NCBI GenBank assembly: GCA_031379035.1
Contig: JANNEU010000334.1
Location: 1 to 11,760, forward strand
DNA: 11,760 nucleotides
Direction: 5' to 3'
Source: JABFRJ01 sp031379035
Lineage (GTDB): Bacteria; Pseudomonadota; Alphaproteobacteria; Rhizobiales; Hyphomicrobiaceae
This document shows positions 6,095 to 11,760 of the stretch, in pieces. The translations under genes were made by a program, and so were the position numbers. Under the pieces are notes generated by a model, which worked only from the letters and a program-made list of their open reading frames with translations, had not been told where the DNA came from and made no database searches. Each line of letters begins with the position of its first letter. Position 1 is the first letter of the stretch.

Positions 6095-6883
6095 TTATAC
6101 CCCCTCAGGCGCAGCGCGCGCGCCGGTCATGTAGGCGACAGCGTCGTTCATGGTGGTGTGCTTGGGATCGACGACGCAGAGGCGGCGGCCGAGGCGGTGG
6201 ATGTGGATGCGATCAGCCACCTCGAACACATGCGGCATGTTATGACTGATGAGCACGATGGACACGCCCTTGCGGCGCACCTCCAGGATCAAGTCGAGCA
6301 CGCGGCGCGCTTCCTTCACGCCAAGCGCGGCCGTAGGCTCATCCATAATGACAACGCGGCTGCCGAACGCTGCGGCGCGCGCCACGGCAACGCCTTGGCG
6401 CTGGCCACCGGAGAGCGTTTCCACGGGCTGCGTGATGTTCTGAATAGTCAGCAAGCCGAGCGCTGAGAGATGCTCGCGCGCTTCGCGTTCCATGCGCGCG
6501 CGGTCGAGCTTGCCGAGATACTTGCCAGCGAAACCGGCCGCTTTGATCTCGCGGCCGAGGAACAGATTGTCGGCGATGCCGAGTGACGGTGCCAACGCCA
6601 AGGTCTGATAAACTGTTTCGATGCCAGCCGCGCGGGCGTCCAGAGCCGAGCGGAAGTGGACGGGTTTTCCTTCGAGCCAGATCTCGCCGTCGTCCGGCAT
6701 GACGGCACCCGTCAACGCCTTGATAAGCGTGGACTTGCCCGCGCCGTTGTCGCCGATGACCGCGAGGATTTCGCCGGGCAGCAGATCAAAGTCGGCGTGA
6801 TCAAGCGCGGTAACGCGGCCGTAGCGTTTGACGAGGTTGCGGGCGGAGAGAACGGGCCCGGCAGACGGAGTGGGTGTGGTCAT
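6095..6883 (-). CDS. frcA: Sugar ABC transporter ATPase, FrcA-like
   Basis: This 262-residue single-domain ATPase powers carbohydrate import. It has Walker A GDNGAGKS (44-51), Q-loop Gln93 in VYQTLAL, signature LSGGQRQGVAVARA (157-170), Walker B VVIMDEPTAALG (177-188) and switch His214. Many sugar importers of this class (RbsA, XylG) have two fused ATPase domains of about 500 residues; the Frc system of rhizobia uses a single ~260-residue domain, as here. ATG 6883 overlaps the permease stop (ATGA). The in-frame extension to 6958 lies wholly inside frcC and is discarded. Substrate by analogy with Frc is fructose, possibly with ribose and mannose; the sequence does not prove it. Confidence 0.9.
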   Translation of the reverse strand: MTTPTPSAGPVLSARNLVKRYGRVTALDHADFDLLPGEILAVIGDNGAGKSTLIKALTGAVMPDDGEIWLEGKPVHFRSALDARAAGIETVYQTLALAPSLGIADNLFLGREIKAAGFAGKYLGKLDRARMEREAREHLSALGLLTIQNITQPVETLSGGQRQGVAVARAAAFGSRVVIMDEPTAALGVKEARRVLDLILEVRRKGVSIVLISHNMPHVFEVADRIHIHRLGRRLCVVDPKHTTMNDAVAYMTGARAAPEGV

Positions 6884-7968
6884 GGCGTCGTGCGCCGGAG
6901 CCACTGGTCGATGGCACCGGCGACCAGGATGAGCATGCCAATGGTGAACTCCTGCCACAACGGATCAACGCCCGGAAGCAATGCCAAACCGTTGCGGAAC
7001 ACGCCGACGATCAGCGCGCCCATCAATGTCCCGGTAATGACGCCGCGGCCGCCGAACAGGCTGGTGCCGCCGATGACCACAGCGGTGATGCTGTCGAGGT
7101 TGGCGGTCTGGCCGGCTTGCGGGCTGACCGCGCCGATGCGGCCGATCAACACCCAACCGGCGATGGCGCAGATGATGCCAGCAAGAATGTAGACCTGCAT
7201 GAGCGTGCGGTCGGTGTTGACGCCGGCCAGTGCTGCCGCTTCGGGCGCATCGCCGGTCGCATAGAGGTGGCGGCCGAAGCGGGTCCAGTGCAGCACGTAC
7301 CAGGCCAGCGCAACGAGCGCGATCATCAGCAGTGCGCCAAGGGTGAAGCGCGTGCCGAGCACATCAAAGCCGGTGCCGAAGAGCAAGAGAAGAGGCGCGC
7401 GCTCTTCCAGGTCTTGCGCGCGGATGGTCTCGCTGCCGGAGAGCTTGAGGTTGATGGCGAAGAAGATGATCCAGGTGCTGAGCGTGACGATAAAGGGCGG
7501 CATGCGCAGGCGGGTGACGAGCGCGCCATTGATGGCACCGCAGAGCGCGCCGACAGCAAGCCCCGCAGCGATGGCGAGCGGCGTGGGAACGCCGAAATCG
7601 ACGGCGAGCTTGCCCATGACAACCGAGGTCAACACGAGAATGGCACCGACGGAGAGATCGATGCCGGCGGTGAGAATGATCAGCGTCTGCGCGACGGCGA
7701 CAATGCCGATCACAGTCACCTGCTGGAGGATGAGCGAGAAATTGAAGGGATCGAGAAAGCGCTTGCCGATAAGCACGCTGAACAGCACGAGGCTGGCCAG
7801 CAGAATGAGCGCTGGGATGGCGGTCGGGTAGGTGTGAAGGAACGCTTGGACGCGGCCGAGGGTGGAGAGCGGCGGCTCGTCAAAGCGGGCGACGCCTGGC
7901 ACCGTTGCAGCAAGGACTGCGTCGGGTCTTTGCGCGGCTTTCAATGGGGCGGGCGTCGGCTCTGTCAT
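6880..7968 (-). CDS. frcC: Sugar ABC transporter permease, FrcC-like
   Basis: This 362-residue membrane protein belongs to the branched-chain amino acid/ribose permease family (BPD_transp_2). It has hydrophobic helices throughout, with the conserved AGIDLSVG (101-108) and the late GGTSLFGGRG segment typical of RbsC/FrcC proteins. It forms the channel for FrcB-bound sugar. I chose ATG 7968 (MTEPTP...), which gives the usual family length. An ATG at 8028 would add 20 residues; it has AGGAG only two bases away, an awkwardly short spacing, but cannot be excluded. The first ~45 residues are polar and cytoplasmic. It is separated from frcB by a terminator-like stem-loop and overlaps frcA by four bases. 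Confidence 0.9.
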   Translation of the reverse strand: MTEPTPAPLKAAQRPDAVLAATVPGVARFDEPPLSTLGRVQAFLHTYPTAIPALILLASLVLFSVLIGKRFLDPFNFSLILQQVTVIGIVAVAQTLIILTAGIDLSVGAILVLTSVVMGKLAVDFGVPTPLAIAAGLAVGALCGAINGALVTRLRMPPFIVTLSTWIIFFAINLKLSGSETIRAQDLEERAPLLLLFGTGFDVLGTRFTLGALLMIALVALAWYVLHWTRFGRHLYATGDAPEAAALAGVNTDRTLMQVYILAGIICAIAGWVLIGRIGAVSPQAGQTANLDSITAVVIGGTSLFGGRGVITGTLMGALIVGVFRNGLALLPGVDPLWQEFTIGMLILVAGAIDQWLRRTTP

Positions 7969-8064
7969 GCGGTCGCCCGAAGGAGAAAACTTATGCTCTC
8001 GATAGCATGACGGGGATGCGTGCTCCATATCTCCTGGTCGATTGATTTAGCGTCAGGCCGCCAC

Positions 8065-8103
8065 AAAAAAACAAGGGAAAGGGAGGGTGATCTCCCTTTC
8101 CCT
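8065..8103 (-). terminator. Stem-loop with T tract between frcB and frcC
   Basis: In the direction of transcription AGGGAAAGGGAG (8103-8092) pairs with CTCCCTTTCCCT (8085-8074), a perfect 12-bp stem with a six-base loop. It is followed at once by TTGTTTTTTT (8074-8065). This is the classic shape of a Rho-independent terminator. Since frcC and frcA lie beyond it with no obvious separate promoter, it likely stops only part of the transcripts and protects the frcB message, giving more binding protein than permease. Confidence 0.75.
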
Positions 8104-8107
8104 GCCA

Positions 8108-8137
8108 GGCAGCCTCTTCCCCCCGGATCGGGCTGCC
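8108..8137. repeat. Second hairpin after frcB
   Basis: GGCAGCC (8108-8114) and GGCTGCC (8131-8137) form a perfect 7-bp stem with a 16-base loop, between the frcB stop and the terminator-like stem. It may slow 3' decay of frcB mRNA or be chance in GC-rich DNA. Confidence 0.4.
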
Positions 8138-8168
8138 AGGTGTCTCGTAATGTCGTTCGGTCAGCTGC

Positions 8169-9236
8169 TCATCCCCAGCAGCGTTTCAGACCTTCCTCGC
8201 TTGAGAGCGCGGGCAATCCGCCAACGGCCTTGTCAGTAATGAGTTCGACGCCGGTGTTGAAAAAGTCGAGGCCGGGTGTGGCGTCCGGCTTTTTGCCTGA
8301 CTTGGCGAAGGTGACGACCGCGTCGATACCCTTGGACGCCATCAAAAGCGGAAACTGCATGGAGGTCGCACCGATCACGCCGGCTTTGACGTTCTTGACG
8401 CCTGGACAGCCGCCATCGACCGAGACGATCAGCACGCCTTTGTCTTTGCCGACGGCTTTGAGGGCTTGATAGGCACCGGCTGCGGCGGGTTCGTTGATGG
8501 TGTAGACGACGGTGATGCCAGGATCTTTCTGGAGAAGATTTTCCATGGCCTTGCGGCCGCCTTCCTCAGAGCCGGCGGTGACATCGTGACCGACGACGCG
8601 CGGATCTTTCTCGCTGCCGTTGATTTTGCCGTTGGGCACGTCGATGCCGAAGCCTTTGAGGAAGCCGGTGTCGCGCAGCACGTCGACGGTGATGTTGTTC
8701 TTGTTCAGATCGAGCATAGCGATCTTGGCGCTGGTGGCTTTTTCGCCGAGCGCGGCCTTGGCCCAGGCGCCGATCAATTCGCCGGCCTTGAAGTTGTCGG
8801 TCGCGAAGGTGGCGTCGGCGGCGTTGGCGGGATCGAGGGGCGTGTCGAGCGCGATAACCAGGATGCCCTTGTCGCGGGCTTTTTTGATGGTTGGCACGAT
8901 GGCGGCACTGTCGCTGGGGGTGATGAGGATGCCTTTGGCACCAGCGGCAATCAGGCTTTCGACGGCTTCGACCTGGCTTTGATTGTCGCCATCCACTTTG
9001 CCGGCAAACGAGCGCAGTTCAACATCGAGTTCTTTGGCCTTGGCCTCAGCGCCTTCGCGCATTTTGACAAAGAATGGATTGGTGTTGGTTTTAGTGATCA
9101 ATCCGACGATGGGCTTTTGCTGCGCTGCCGCGTTCGTGGCGGTGACCGTGACTGCAAACACGGTAGCGACGGCCGAGACTGCGGCACCGAGGGCTATGCC
9201 CTTCAGGATGTTAAAACGCAGCAACGGCGCATGCAT
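8169..9236 (-). CDS. frcB: Periplasmic sugar-binding protein, FrcB-like
   Basis: This 355-residue solute-binding protein is of the ribose/galactose type (periplasmic-binding protein fold 1). A signal peptide is clear: basic start, hydrophobic core (about 12-33), then TNAAA before QQKP, predicting cleavage after Ala38. The mature start IVGLITKTNTNPFFVKMREGAE is characteristic of FrcB-type fructose-binding proteins. Other landmarks are GILITPSDSAAIVPTIKKARDKGI, LVIALDTPLDP, DLNKNNITVDVLRDTGFLKG, YTINEPAAAGAYQAL, VSVDGGCPGV and a C-terminal LKRCWG. Start ATG 9236 has GGAG nine bases upstream. It heads the operon, next to a divergent ROK regulator. Fructose is the best substrate guess, with related sugars possible. 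Confidence 0.9.
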   Translation of the reverse strand: MHAPLLRFNILKGIALGAAVSAVATVFAVTVTATNAAAQQKPIVGLITKTNTNPFFVKMREGAEAKAKELDVELRSFAGKVDGDNQSQVEAVESLIAAGAKGILITPSDSAAIVPTIKKARDKGILVIALDTPLDPANAADATFATDNFKAGELIGAWAKAALGEKATSAKIAMLDLNKNNITVDVLRDTGFLKGFGIDVPNGKINGSEKDPRVVGHDVTAGSEEGGRKAMENLLQKDPGITVVYTINEPAAAGAYQALKAVGKDKGVLIVSVDGGCPGVKNVKAGVIGATSMQFPLLMASKGIDAVVTFAKSGKKPDATPGLDFFNTGVELITDKAVGGLPALSSEEGLKRCWG

Positions 9237-9417
9237 GCAGGTTCACTCCAACACGTCCGGCTAAACGCCAGCAGGTCCAAATGCGTGTTCGCAAAGGGTC
9301 GGAATATGGCACCGGTGTCGCGCAGGGTTCTGCACGTCCTGGGCACTGCATTTTAGTCAAGAATACAATCTCTGATGTGACTTCATCAGCTACTGCACGT
9401 TTATTGCTATCGCTCCA

Positions 9418-9446
9418 ATAAGCCCTCACGGGAGCGGTGCTGTCAA
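9418..9446 (-). promoter_or_regulatory. Putative frcB promoter
   Basis: On the minus strand TTGACA (9446-9441) is a consensus -35, followed after 17 bases by GCTTAT (9423-9418), a weak -10. The long leader of about 180 bases to the frcB ATG shows no further gene. The -35 overlaps the left arm of the 35-bp dyad, so a bound regulator would block polymerase. Confidence 0.45.
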
Positions 9447-9476
9447 TAACTAAATCACTTCGATTTAAATATTGAC
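9442..9476. promoter_or_regulatory. 35-bp interrupted palindrome, likely ROK operator
   Basis: Two nested exact inverted repeats share one centre at 9459: outer GTCAATA (9442-9448) with TATTGAC (9470-9476), and inner TAAATC (9451-9456) with GATTTA (9462-9467). Thirteen of 15 paired positions per arm match around a five-base middle. The site overlaps the -35 elements of both divergent promoters. ROK regulators bind as dimers to AT-rich palindromes of this kind, so it should control both the sugar operon and the regulator gene. Confidence 0.7.
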
Positions 9477-9502
9477 GGCTCGCGGGACGCTCCCCACATA
9501 CT
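9472..9502 (+). promoter_or_regulatory. Putative promoter of ROK regulator gene
   Basis: TTGACG (9472-9477) with CATACT (9497-9502) gives -35 and -10 matches of 5/6 and 4/6, spaced 19 bases, slightly long. The -35 lies in the right arm of the 35-bp dyad, suggesting autoregulation. Start of the gene is 75 bases further on. Confidence 0.35.
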
Positions 9503-9577
9503 CTTTTCAATGATCGTACAGCAGGGGCGCGGACACTTGATCTGCGAGCGCTGGCGGCGGACAGCGGCGCGGGTGTC

Positions 9578-10792
9578 ATGCAACGCGGAGACGACCAGGC
9601 AGGTCTTGGGGGGGGCGCGAGCCAGTCCGGTGCGCGGGCGTACAATGAGCGGCTCGTGGTGTCGCTGCTACGTCGCAACGGGCCTTTGCCGAAGGCCGAA
9701 CTGGCGCGGCTAACGGGGCTCTCGGCACAAACGCTCACGTTGATGATGCGGCGGCTGGAGGGCGAAGGGCTGGTGCTGGCGCAAGAGCCGTTGCGCGGCC
9801 GGATCGGTCAGCCATCGGTGCCGTACGCGCTCAATCCACAAGGCGCGCTGTCGTTCGGCGTCAAGCTGGGCCGGCGCGGCACCGACATCGTGCTGTGCGA
9901 TTTTCTCGGTGGCATCGTGGATCGTGCGAAGACGACCTATCCCTATCCCGAACCAAAGCAAGCGCTGCGTTTTATCCAGCGGCAGGTGCGGACTTTGCGC
10001 GCGCGTGCCGTGCGGCCGGATCGCGTGATCGGGCTCGGGCTGGCCATGCCGTTTGAATTGTGGAAGTGGGCGTCCGAGGTGGACGCCCCGCAAGGCATGC
10101 TGGATCGCTGGCGCGATCTCGATGTGGCGGGCGAAATCTGCGCCAGTACAGGGTTGACGGTGTTGCTGGCGAACGACGCGACGGCGGCGTGCGGTGCTGA
10201 ACTCGCGCGCATAGAAACGCGGCGGCAGGAGCGGCACGGTCGCATCGACATGCTGTACTTCTTTGTCGGCACGTTCATGGGCGGCGGAGTGGTGTTAGGT
10301 GGGGCAGTGCATCCAGGGCGCACGGGCAATGCCGGCGCGCTTGGGTCCATGCCAGTCAACGTTCGCGGACGGACGCAACAGCTGATCAATCATGCCTCGC
10401 TAGTTACCCTGGAGAAGGCGCTGTGGCGGGTGGCCATGGATCCAGCAATCCTGCAGCATCCAGATCGGGACTGGTCAGGATTGGGTAAGCCACTGGCTGA
10501 CTGGATTGATACTGCGGGTGCCGCCCTGGCCGGTGCCATCGTCTCGGCGCTGGCGACGATCGATTTCCAGCGGGTGGTGATTGATGGCGCATTGCCGCGC
10601 GATGTGCTGGCGGCGCTGATCGCCAAAACCAAAGCAATGGTGGCCAATCACGATCAGCAAGGCCTTTCGCCGTTCGAGATTGTCACCGGCACGCTGGGGG
10701 CCGATGCTCGTGCGCTGGGCGGCGCGCTACTGCCGATCCGCGCCAATTTCGGGGCCGATACGGACGTGATGCTGAAGACCCCGGGGCTCTGA
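9578..10792 (+). CDS. ROK-family sugar-responsive transcription regulator
   Basis: This 404-residue protein combines an N-terminal winged HTH (about 22-65: NERLVVSLLRRNGPLPKAELARLTGLSAQTLTLMMRRLEGEGLV in successive blocks) with a ROK sugar-kinase-like domain. Markers of the latter are the IGLGLAMPFE strand (151-160), LLANDATAACGAELA (196-210), the glycine loop GTFMGGGVVLGG (231-242) and GNAGALGSMPV (250-260). The Cys-rich zinc motif (C-x-C-G-x2-G-C) that normally follows is absent; the place reads NVRGRTQQLI. It is divergent from frcB, as frcR is from frcBCA in rhizobia, and presumably represses it until sugar binds. ATG 9578 has a poor ribosome-binding site. Identification as ROK is firm; the frcR-like role is inferred from context. 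Confidence 0.9.
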   Translation: MQRGDDQAGLGGGASQSGARAYNERLVVSLLRRNGPLPKAELARLTGLSAQTLTLMMRRLEGEGLVLAQEPLRGRIGQPSVPYALNPQGALSFGVKLGRRGTDIVLCDFLGGIVDRAKTTYPYPEPKQALRFIQRQVRTLRARAVRPDRVIGLGLAMPFELWKWASEVDAPQGMLDRWRDLDVAGEICASTGLTVLLANDATAACGAELARIETRRQERHGRIDMLYFFVGTFMGGGVVLGGAVHPGRTGNAGALGSMPVNVRGRTQQLINHASLVTLEKALWRVAMDPAILQHPDRDWSGLGKPLADWIDTAGAALAGAIVSALATIDFQRVVIDGALPRDVLAALIAKTKAMVANHDQQGLSPFEIVTGTLGADARALGGALLPIRANFGADTDVMLKTPGL

Positions 10793-10910
10793 GCTGGTTG
10801 CTTCCAAATCGGTAACCTGGAGCACAGTCAATTGCACGCCGGCGCGTGCCGGCCGGACGCTACGTGGCGGGGTGCTGCGGAGATGCGAGGCGCTCCTATG
10901 GTCTCAAAGG
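10793..10910. other. Intergenic region with short hairpin
   Basis: Between the converging ROK regulator and HTH antitoxin genes there is only a small stem, GCACGC (10834-10839) with GCGTGC (10844-10849), followed by GC-rich sequence without a T tract. It is a weak candidate for a shared terminator. Confidence 0.3.
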
Positions 10911-11297
10911 CTATGCATCTTCTTTCAAGGCGGCTTCGACGACCTTCGGTGATTTTCGGATGACCGCGAGATAGGCGCGTGCCGTCTGATCGGGTTCGAC
11001 GCGGCCTTGTTCCCAGTCGCGCAGGGTGCCAAGCGGGATTTTGTAGCGTTCGGCAAATGCGGTTTGCGTGAGGCCAAGGTCGACGCGAAGTCGGCCGATA
11101 GCATTGCGGCGTCTAGCGCGACTGGGTTCATCCGGTGAACTGGGCTGATTGTCGGGGTCGGAGAGGGCAGCGATGTGGATTTCTTCCTCGGTCATTGGCG
11201 GGTCCCAAAGACCGGGGTGACCTGGCAGGAGACCATTTTCGTCGTGCCACTGATCGTCTTTAAGGTAGCGCTTGCCTTTGGTAATCAGTTTGCTCAT
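10911..11297 (-). CDS. HTH antitoxin partner of BrnT-like toxin
   Basis: This 128-residue protein has an N-terminal ~60-residue polar arm (SKLITKGKRYLKDDQWHDEN, then PGLWDPPMTEEEI) and a C-terminal XRE-type HTH (about 66-115). The block AFAERYKIPLGTLRDWEQGR followed by PDQTARAYLAVI is typical of HigA/NadS-like antitoxins. It would neutralise the preceding toxin, probably through the N-terminal arm, and repress the operon. Its ATG lies 38 bases inside the toxin gene in another frame, so translation is coupled. Classical BrnT partners (BrnA) are ribbon-helix-helix proteins without this domain. The stop is TAG at 10911. Confidence 0.85.
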   Translation of the reverse strand: MSKLITKGKRYLKDDQWHDENGLLPGHPGLWDPPMTEEEIHIAALSDPDNQPSSPDEPSRARRRNAIGRLRVDLGLTQTAFAERYKIPLGTLRDWEQGRVEPDQTARAYLAVIRKSPKVVEAALKEDA

Positions 11298-11547
11298 GAG
11301 GTTTCGCCTTTCGGGCTGAGATGATCCTTATGACGTTGTTGGGTCGGTCGGTGGTGATGACGATGAGGATGCCGGCACCAGCTTGACCGGTAATCTTGTC
11401 TCTGTACTCGGTCGGGTCGCTCAAATCTTCTTCGATGACGGCGTAAGGGTCTTCGAGCGCTTCGATCGCGTCGTCGAATGAAACACCATGTTTGTCGACA
11501 TTGGCCGCCGCTTTCGCGGGGTCCCACTCGTAGTGTGGACCAAGCAT
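11260..11547 (-). CDS. brnT: BrnT-family ribonuclease toxin
   Basis: This 95-residue protein carries the BrnT pattern: YEWDPAKAAANVDKHGVSFDDAIEALEDP (6-34, shown here in parts: YEWDPAKA, KHGVSFDDA, EDP), a mid strand ILIVITTD (60-67), and the closing IRIISARKA (73-81) with an acidic-aromatic tail. BrnT toxins are RelE-fold RNases that stop translation under stress. I chose ATG 11547 because similarity begins there; the frame is open to 11739 but that stretch reads as low-complexity translation of a palindromic upstream region. The ribosome-binding site is weak. The toxin precedes and overlaps its antitoxin. Confidence 0.87.
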   Translation of the reverse strand: MLGPHYEWDPAKAAANVDKHGVSFDDAIEALEDPYAVIEEDLSDPTEYRDKITGQAGAGILIVITTDRPNNVIRIISARKAKPHEQTDYQRQALP

Positions 11548-11596
11548 TGCTACTGGTAGTCCGTATTTGCCGGTTTGTCGAGATGCTGGTCTCTTA

Positions 11597-11663
11597 TCGT
11601 CGCTTCCGACACTTTTGTGGTCGCTTCCGACTCCGGTAACCCGGAGCCGGCCGGAAGCGACGA
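11597..11663. promoter_or_regulatory. Box array and nested dyad upstream of brnT
   Basis: GTCGCTTCCGAC occurs at 11599-11610 and again at 11620-11631, exactly 21 bases (two helical turns) apart. A third, inverted copy with one mismatch lies at 11650-11661. The outer pair makes a perfect 12-bp inverted repeat, TCGTCGCTTCCG (11597-11608) with CGGAAGCGACGA (11652-11663), and within it CTCCGG/CCGGAG (11631-11636, 11641-11646) forms a further hairpin. The position 50-115 bases before the toxin start fits an antitoxin operator. Confidence 0.55.
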
Positions 11664-11671
11664 GGTGCATC

Positions 11672-11713
11672 GTCCGCGCCGGCCGGCTCGCGGTTACGCG
11701 TGTCGGCGCGGAC
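11672..11713. repeat. Nested hairpin 5' of tRNA-Gly
   Basis: GTCCGCGCCG (11672-11681) is the exact reverse complement of CGGCGCGGAC (11704-11713); inside, CGCG (11689-11692) pairs with CGCG (11697-11700) around GTTA. It ends 11 bases before the tRNA. It may isolate the tRNA gene from neighbouring transcription or be a dispersed palindromic repeat. Confidence 0.5.
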
Positions 11714-11724
11714 AATAGCAGAGC

Positions 11725-11760
11725 GCGGGTGTAGCTCAATGGTAGAGCAACAGCCTTCCA
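11725..11760 (+). tRNA. tRNA-Gly (anticodon TCC), 5' part
   Basis: The last 36 bases read as the start of a tRNA: acceptor strand GCGGGTG, TA, D stem GCTC with loop AATGGTA and GAGC, then anticodon stem ACAGC and loop CTTCCA. The anticodon in the usual position is TCC, decoding GGA/GGG glycine codons. The gene is cut by the window edge just after the anticodon. Confidence 0.88.

Noticed and set aside
6884..6958. Longer FrcA start
   Set aside because: The extra 25 residues overlap frcC by 79 bases and lie outside the ABC domain; ATG 6883 overlaps the frcC stop as ATGA, a typical coupled start.
6874..8010. Long plus-strand open frame opposite the sugar permease
   Set aside because: It is antisense to FrcC, extremely rich in charged residues and alanine, and is explained by high-GC codon bias of the real gene.
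11548..11739. N-terminal extension of BrnT
   Set aside because: The added 64 residues have no BrnT similarity and translate a palindromic operator-like region.
1..11760. CRISPR array, rRNA, complete insertion sequence or prophage gene cluster
   Set aside because: No regularly spaced repeats, no rRNA signatures and no transposase, integrase or structural phage genes were found on either strand.

Overview
The window looks like chromosome of a GC-rich alphaproteobacterium, most likely Hyphomicrobiales/Rhizobiales. The basis is an FrcBCA-type sugar ABC transporter with a divergent ROK-family regulator, a compact TlyA methyltransferase of the alphaproteobacterial kind, and dense overlapping genes with high-GC codon use. 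No species can be named from the sequence alone.

Region 1 (1-2331) is accessory DNA. A structured, apparently non-coding leader with several palindromes precedes a two-gene toxin-antitoxin module: a Gp49/HigB-like toxin followed by an XRE/HigA-like antitoxin. The module lies between two 63-bp direct repeats that differ at 3 positions. Each repeat has a related hairpin on its outer side, so the order is hairpin, repeat, TA genes, repeat, hairpin. Two small uncharacterised genes follow, convergent with each other and visibly less GC-rich than the rest.

Region 2 (2332-9236, all on the minus strand) is a packed seven-gene run in the order frcB, frcC, frcA, tlyA, a TrmA/RlmD-like RNA methyltransferase, znuC, znuB. 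It joins sugar uptake, two RNA-modification enzymes and the ATPase and permease of a zinc importer. Gaps or overlaps from frcC onwards are at most about 20 bp. A strong stem-loop with a T-rich tail lies between frcB and frcC and probably lowers expression of everything after the binding protein. No znuA or zur is in the window.

Region 3 (9237-10792) is the control side of the sugar system. The AT-rich intergenic stretch holds divergent promoter-like motifs and a 35-bp interrupted palindrome that touches both -35 elements. It is the likely operator of the ROK regulator transcribed rightwards.

Region 4 (10793-11760) holds a second toxin-antitoxin pair on the minus strand: a BrnT-like toxin overlapping an HTH antitoxin instead of the classical BrnA. 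Upstream is an array of three 12-bp boxes and two nested hairpins. The window ends inside a tRNA-Gly(TCC) gene.

I see no complete transposase, integrase, CRISPR array or rRNA gene. No system here is clearly without precedent. The best leads are the repeat-bounded TA cassette, the ROK operator, the post-frcB terminator and the box array in front of brnT.
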